Source of the DNA: Janthinobacterium sp051380875 | GTDB taxonomy: Bacteria > Pseudomonadota > Gammaproteobacteria > Burkholderiales > Burkholderiaceae_D | Length of the DNA: 64,000 bases | NCBI RefSeq assembly: GCF_051380875.1 | Contig: NZ_JBNYXW010000005.1 | Coordinates: 186,001 to 250,000, forward strand | Direction of reading: 5' to 3' | Shown: positions 60,376 through 64,000 of the stretch, one piece after another | Numbering within the stretch: position 1 is the stretch's first letter | Layout of the letters: the number at the start of each line of letters is the position of its first letter | The notes under the pieces: model-generated | Seen by the model: only the letters and a program-made list of their open reading frames with translations | Databases searched by the model: none | Told to the model about the DNA's origin: nothing | Program-made: the position numbers and the translations under genes

Positions 60376-62268
60376 TTACTGCCCGCGCAGGAAGAGTTTG
60401 TCTAGGGCGTTAATCTCGACCTGCACCCACGTCGGCCGGCCGTGGTTACACTGGTCGGCGCGTTCCGTGCTTTCCATCTGGCGCAAGAGGGCATTCATTT
60501 CCTGTACCGACAGGATGCGGTTGGCGCGCACGGCCGTGTGGCAGGCCAGGGTGCCCAGCAATTCGTTCTGGCGCTCGATCAGCACGCGCGAGCCGCCGTA
60601 TTCGCGCACGTCGCGCAGCACGTCGCGCGCCAGCGTTTGCGCGTCGGCGTTTTTCAGCAGCGTCGGCACCGAGCGCACGGCCAGGGTGGTGGGCGAGATG
60701 GCTGCGATGTCAAAACCCAGCGCCTTTAACGTTTCCTGGTTTTCATTCGCGGTCGACACTTCGATGGCGTCCGCATAAAACGTCACGGGGATCAGCAAGG
60801 CTTGCACCTGCATGTCCTGGCCGGAAACCTGCGCCTGCAGCGCGTTTTTCAGCTGTTCGTACAGGATGCGTTCATGCGCGGCGTGCATGTCGACCAGCAC
60901 CAGGCCCGTGGTGTTTTGCGCCAAAATATAAATGCCGTGCAGCTGGGCCAGGGCAAAGCCCAGCGGATACTCTTCGCGCGCCATCGCTTCGGGCGAGGCG
61001 ATATACGGTTCCACCTGCGTGACCGGCGAGCTGGCTACGCCGCTGCCGCCGAACAGGGCGCCATAGGCCGCCGTGTCCTGGGCGACACCTGGCGCATCGG
61101 CAAAGAACGGGTGGCCCGCGCCGGGCGTTGTCGGGGCATAAGTATGCGTAAATTGCGCGCCAAACGAGGTTTGCGTCTGTTCGCGGCGCCAGATGCCGGG
61201 GGCGCCATCGCCACTCAGGGTGGAGGCGGCCGGCAAGGGTGCTGGCACGCTGCCGAATGCCGTGGCCGAGGTTTGCGCCAGGGCACGCTGCACGGCGTGA
61301 AAAACGAATTGGTGCACCGAGCGGCTGTCGCGAAAGCGCACTTCGATCTTTGACGGATGCACGTTGACGTCCACCAGGGCCGGGTCGAGGTCGAGCGCCA
61401 GCACGTAGGAGGGGAAGCGGTCGCCATGCAGCACGTCCTGGTAGGCCATGCGCACGGCATGCACCAGCAGCTTGTCGCGCACGAAGCGGCCGTTGACATA
61501 AAAGAACTGGCCGTCGGCGCGTGCCTTGGAAGCCGTCGGCAAGCCGGCAAAGCCGTGCAGGCGCAGGGTGCCGGCCGATTCGTCCAACGCCAGGCGCGCT
61601 TCGGCAAAGTCATTGCCCAGGATGTGGGCGCTGCGCCTGGCCAGTTCGCTGATATTCCACTGGTCGATGGTGCGGCCATTGTGCGACAGCGAGAACGAGA
61701 CGTCCGGCCGCGCCAGCGCGATGCGGCGCACGACTTCGGCGCAGTGGCCGTATTCGGTTTGTTCCGATTTTAAAAATTTGCGCCGCGCAGGGGTGTTGAA
61801 GTACAGGTCCTGCACATCGACCGTGGTGCCGTGCGCGCCCGACGAGGGCGAGACACTGCCATTGTGCGAGCCGACGATTTCCCACGCGTGGGCTGCGTCA
61901 GCCGTGCGCGAGGTCAGCGTGACGGCGGCCACCGAGGCGATCGAAGCCAGCGCCTCGCCGCGAAAGCCCAGGGTGCCGACGTTTTCCAGGTCGCTGAGCG
62001 ACGCGATCTTCGATGTGGCATGGCGCGCCAGGGCCAGCGGCAATTGATCTTTATCAATGCCGCGCCCGTTATCGGTGATGGCGATGCGTTTCACGCCCCC
62101 TTCTTCCAGGCGCACGGTGATCTGCGTGGCGCCCGAGTCGAGCGCATTTTCCAGCAGTTCCTTGACCACGGCCGATGGCCGCTCGACCACCTCGCCGGCG
62201 GCGATTTGTGAAATCAACTGGTCAGGCAGGGCCTGGATCGGGCGGTGGGGCGTGATGGGAGCGTTCAT
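60376..62268 (-). CDS. mutL: DNA mismatch repair protein MutL
   Basis: A 630-residue GHKL ATPase linking MutS recognition to strand incision. The start is ATG 62268 (MNAPITPHRPIQALPDQ). ATPase motifs: E40 and N41 in KELLENALDSG, DNGRGI at 66-71 and GFRGEALASI at 101-110. The C-terminal dimerisation domain has VLVDMHAAHERILYEQL, the place of the DQHA-x2-E-x4-E endonuclease motif, here with DMHA, and a later C-terminal ACHTAVRANR. mutL-miaA order is conserved in many proteobacteria. Confidence 0.96.
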   Translation of the reverse strand: MNAPITPHRPIQALPDQLISQIAAGEVVERPSAVVKELLENALDSGATQITVRLEEGGVKRIAITDNGRGIDKDQLPLALARHATSKIASLSDLENVGTLGFRGEALASIASVAAVTLTSRTADAAHAWEIVGSHNGSVSPSSGAHGTTVDVQDLYFNTPARRKFLKSEQTEYGHCAEVVRRIALARPDVSFSLSHNGRTIDQWNISELARRSAHILGNDFAEARLALDESAGTLRLHGFAGLPTASKARADGQFFYVNGRFVRDKLLVHAVRMAYQDVLHGDRFPSYVLALDLDPALVDVNVHPSKIEVRFRDSRSVHQFVFHAVQRALAQTSATAFGSVPAPLPAASTLSGDGAPGIWRREQTQTSFGAQFTHTYAPTTPGAGHPFFADAPGVAQDTAAYGALFGGSGVASSPVTQVEPYIASPEAMAREEYPLGFALAQLHGIYILAQNTTGLVLVDMHAAHERILYEQLKNALQAQVSGQDMQVQALLIPVTFYADAIEVSTANENQETLKALGFDIAAISPTTLAVRSVPTLLKNADAQTLARDVLRDVREYGGSRVLIERQNELLGTLACHTAVRANRILSVQEMNALLRQMESTERADQCNHGRPTWVQVEINALDKLFLRGQ

Positions 62269-62283
62269 GCGTTGATTATACCC

Positions 62284-62349
62284 GGGGTCAGTTTCTTCGA
62301 AATCGGAATGCATCCCATTGGCATGCATTCTCCTTCAGGGGCTGACCCC
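62284..62349. repeat. nested inverted repeat, REP-like
   Basis: Outer arms GGGGTCAG (62284-62291) and CTGACCCC (62342-62349); inner arms GAATGCAT (62306-62313) and ATGCATTC (62323-62330) around a 9-nt loop. It lies between the mutL start and the cyclophilin stop. GGGGTCAG-type ends are common in intergenic repeats of related genomes, as far as I recall. Confidence 0.65.
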
Positions 62350-62368
62350 TAGCATTTGCCTCGCGGGG

Positions 62369-63307
62369 CTACTTCGCCACCTCGCGCACCGGGATAGGCG
62401 CATTGCACAGGTCGATATGGCCGGCGGCGACCTTGCTCCACGGGCCGCCGCGGTTGCGTTGCGCTTCGAGCACGGCCTGGTAGGCGGCGCTATCGGTGCG
62501 CATCACTTCCAGGTTCGTGCGCTGTGCGAAAGGCACGCTGGCGGCCAGGCGGATGGCCTTGATCGGCACGTTTTTCCCGGGACTGTCATAAAACCCCATG
62601 GGCGCCGTGCCGCGCGGCAGGGTGGACAGCAGCGCCATGCCGGCGACGACGCGCCCGACGACGGTGATGTCGCGGTCCAGGTGGCGCGGCGACTGGCCGA
62701 TGACGGCATACAGCTCGGTGCCGCCGCCGCTGTCGCTACCCACGTCGCGTCCTACGCCGACGGTGGCGTAGCAATGCGTGAGCCAGGCCGTGCCGCTTTT
62801 CGGGTCGCGCGCCGACGGAAAGCCGTTCGAGTGCCCCACTTGCGGCGCATAGCCGTCGGCATCCGGCAGGCGCGTGAAATTGGTGATCTTTGTCATTGGC
62901 ACCGTAAATTCGCCGGGCAGGGTGCGCTGGGCATGCAGGATGGGTTTGGGGCTCTTTTCATTCGGATCGCCCCACTGCACCACCCAGTTATCCTGCGCGC
63001 GGGTGATGGCCAGGCCGTCGTAATACTGCTCGGCCACCAGGGCCTTGATGTTGGTCACATGTTGCGGCGCGAATTCGGGCGCCAGCTCCAGCACCACCCG
63101 GCCGGCCGGAATGTCCAGGTACAAGGTGTTGTCCGGGTCCAGCGGACGCCAGTCGGATGGTGCCGATGCCTTGATCGCGTCGGCGACGCTGGCCTTGGCG
63201 GGCAGTTCGGCCGGGGCCTTGATCTGGGCAGGTGCTGCGTGGGCAGGCAACTGGGCAAGGCCCAGCACGGTGGCCATGGTCAGGCCGCTGAGTGGATGCA
63301 GACGCAT
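62369..63307 (-). CDS. periplasmic cyclophilin-type peptidyl-prolyl isomerase
   Basis: A 312-residue protein with a signal peptide (about 1-24, ending PAHA-APA). The cyclophilin core is shown by GRVVLELAPEFAPQHVTNIK, NWVVQWGDPNEKSP, GTAWLTHCYATVGVGRD, ELYAVIGQSPRHLDRDITVV and GRVVAGMALLSTLPRG. It is longer than PpiA (about 190), with a C-terminal extension after PIKAIRLAASVPF. Probably assists folding of exported proteins. It lies upstream of mutL on the same strand, 100 bp from it. Confidence 0.92.
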   Translation of the reverse strand: MRLHPLSGLTMATVLGLAQLPAHAAPAQIKAPAELPAKASVADAIKASAPSDWRPLDPDNTLYLDIPAGRVVLELAPEFAPQHVTNIKALVAEQYYDGLAITRAQDNWVVQWGDPNEKSPKPILHAQRTLPGEFTVPMTKITNFTRLPDADGYAPQVGHSNGFPSARDPKSGTAWLTHCYATVGVGRDVGSDSGGGTELYAVIGQSPRHLDRDITVVGRVVAGMALLSTLPRGTAPMGFYDSPGKNVPIKAIRLAASVPFAQRTNLEVMRTDSAAYQAVLEAQRNRGGPWSKVAAGHIDLCNAPIPVREVAK

Positions 63308-63436
63308 GTTCTTTCCTGTTCTCTCCTGGCCGGCACGGGTTGCGCCGGTCAGAAAGTGTATACCGGAATGGCAATATTTCGCTGAAAAAACATTGCATGT
63401 GGCAATTCTGGCGGCCGCGTGCAAACACGGCGTTTC

Positions 63437-63453
63437 CTTAACCTTTCCTTAAA
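63437..63453. promoter_or_regulatory. CTTAA direct repeat resembling a PmrA/QseB box
   Basis: CTTAAC-CTTTC-CTTAAA: two CTTAA-type hexamers 11 bp apart, start to start, as in PmrA boxes (YTTAA-type hexamers separated by 5 bp). It lies 113 bp upstream of the dedA start and 130 bp from the divergent cyclophilin start. Confidence 0.5.
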
Positions 63454-63565
63454 ATGCGACACCGCCACGGGCGCTGCCGAATTAATCACGAAATATCGCG
63501 CCGGGGACTGCCGTTGCGCTGGCTGGGTGGTGTATGATTCCGCCGCTACCTTTAGGGAAAAATTT

Positions 63566-64000
63566 ATGGATTTTGTGCAATTCCTCGACATGATCGTCCA
63601 TGTCGACAAGACGCTGGGCATCTTGATCGAACAGTACGGCACCCTCGTGTATGCGGTGCTGTTTGCCATTATTTTTTGCGAAACAGGCCTCGTGGTTCTG
63701 TTTTTCTTCCCTGGAGACACGCTATTGTTTATCGCCGGCGCGTTTTGCGCGACGGGACAAATGCACCTGGGCTTGCTGATCGCCTTGCTGGTGACGGCCG
63801 CCATTACAGGCAATACGCTCAATTACTGGATCGGCGAGGCCATCGGGCAAAGGGTGTTTACCCACGATTACCGCTGGATCAACAAGGATGCCATGCGCCG
63901 CACGCACGACTTCTTTGAAAAGCATGGCGGCAAGACCATCATCCTGGCCCGTTTCGTGCCGGTGGTGCGTACTTTTGCCCCGTTCGTCGCCGGCATTTCC
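63566..64000 (+). CDS. DedA family membrane protein, 3' end outside the window
   Basis: 145 codons visible from the ATG at 63566. YAVLFAIIFCETGLVVLFFF, PGDTLLFIAGAFCATGQMHL, NYWIGEAIGQRVF and FFEKHGGKTIILARFVPVVR are DedA hallmarks, including the E, the F/PGD segment and the G-x3-R helix. DedA proteins act as undecaprenyl-phosphate or lipid flippases and are needed for polymyxin resistance in Burkholderia. RBS TTTAGGGAAA. Confidence 0.92.
   Translation, partial: MDFVQFLDMIVHVDKTLGILIEQYGTLVYAVLFAIIFCETGLVVLFFFPGDTLLFIAGAFCATGQMHLGLLIALLVTAAITGNTLNYWIGEAIGQRVFTHDYRWINKDAMRRTHDFFEKHGGKTIILARFVPVVRTFAPFVAGIS

Noticed and set aside
60376..62268. MutL DMHA in place of DQHA as loss of endonuclease activity
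   Set aside because: The metal-binding D, H and E positions are kept; a Q to M change is tolerated in known homologues as far as I can judge.
1..64000. CRISPR arrays, rRNA genes, insertion sequences, prophage or toxin-antitoxin pairs
   Set aside because: I looked for regularly spaced repeats, transposase motifs, integrases and paired small genes and saw none.

Overview
The window is a high-GC, gene-dense stretch of a betaproteobacterial chromosome. Gene content and order (pilGHIJ-pilL beside a rubredoxin gene, pyrR-pyrB-pseudo-DHOase, miaB-phoH-ybeY, lnt-glyQ-glyS-gmhB-plsC, bigR with two YeeE/YedE genes, a PEP-CTERM protein) fit Burkholderiales, most likely Oxalobacteraceae of the Janthinobacterium/Massilia/Duganella type. 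The genus is an inference. I see no rRNA operon, prophage, insertion sequence or CRISPR array.

Layout. 1-2325: 3'-truncated hemL, a divergent ThiD-like kinase and rubredoxin. 2412-11437: a type IV pilus chemosensory cluster (pilG, pilH, pilI, pilJ and a 1757-residue pilL/chpA hybrid kinase). 11421-12884: photolyase. 13264-17957: yqgE, ruvX, pyrR, pyrB, a dihydroorotase homologue without metal-binding histidines, and an acyltransferase. 17954-23478: a minus-strand set of AraC regulator, AhpD-like protein, acyl-CoA dehydrogenase-like protein and a NrtABC/SsuABC-type ABC transporter; this is the accessory module whose substrate is least clear. 23568-28991: apaH, an H-NS gene behind an AT-rich region, and envelope sugar/LPS genes (phosphomannomutase/phosphoglucomutase, waaC, waaA). 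28988-37000, minus: metallopeptidase, plsC, gmhB, glyS, glyQ, lnt, corC. 37117-39551: DUF4259 protein and a divergent LysR/metallo-beta-lactamase pair, lying between corC and ybeY, which are usually adjacent. 39585-42473, minus: ybeY, phoH-like, miaB.

42474-49786: a small HTH protein, an HDOD signalling pair, an orphan sensor kinase, three small overlapping genes, a PEP-CTERM protein, and a sulfur module (bigR-type persulfide sensor plus two YeeE/YedE membrane proteins) behind a perfect 12-bp palindrome. 49832-58694: ChaN-like lipoprotein, then the lower beta-ketoadipate pathway (IclR-type regulator divergent from pcaI, pcaJ, pcaF and a dicarboxylate transporter), an FAH-family hydrolase, a thioredoxin-like protein and a second MHS-family transporter. 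58757-59280: a broken TonB-receptor remnant and two identical tRNA-Met genes with a strong promoter. 59372-64000: miaA, mutL, a periplasmic cyclophilin and a 3'-truncated dedA gene.

Main threads: pilus-dependent surface sensing, pyrimidine synthesis, LPS/lipoprotein assembly, aromatic catabolism and sulfur handling. The most useful new observations are regulatory: the promoter/operator array before pcaI, the bigR palindrome, a PmrA-like direct repeat before dedA, and several unexplained inverted repeats. Two enzymes (ThiD-like and DHOase-like) lack residues expected for catalysis.
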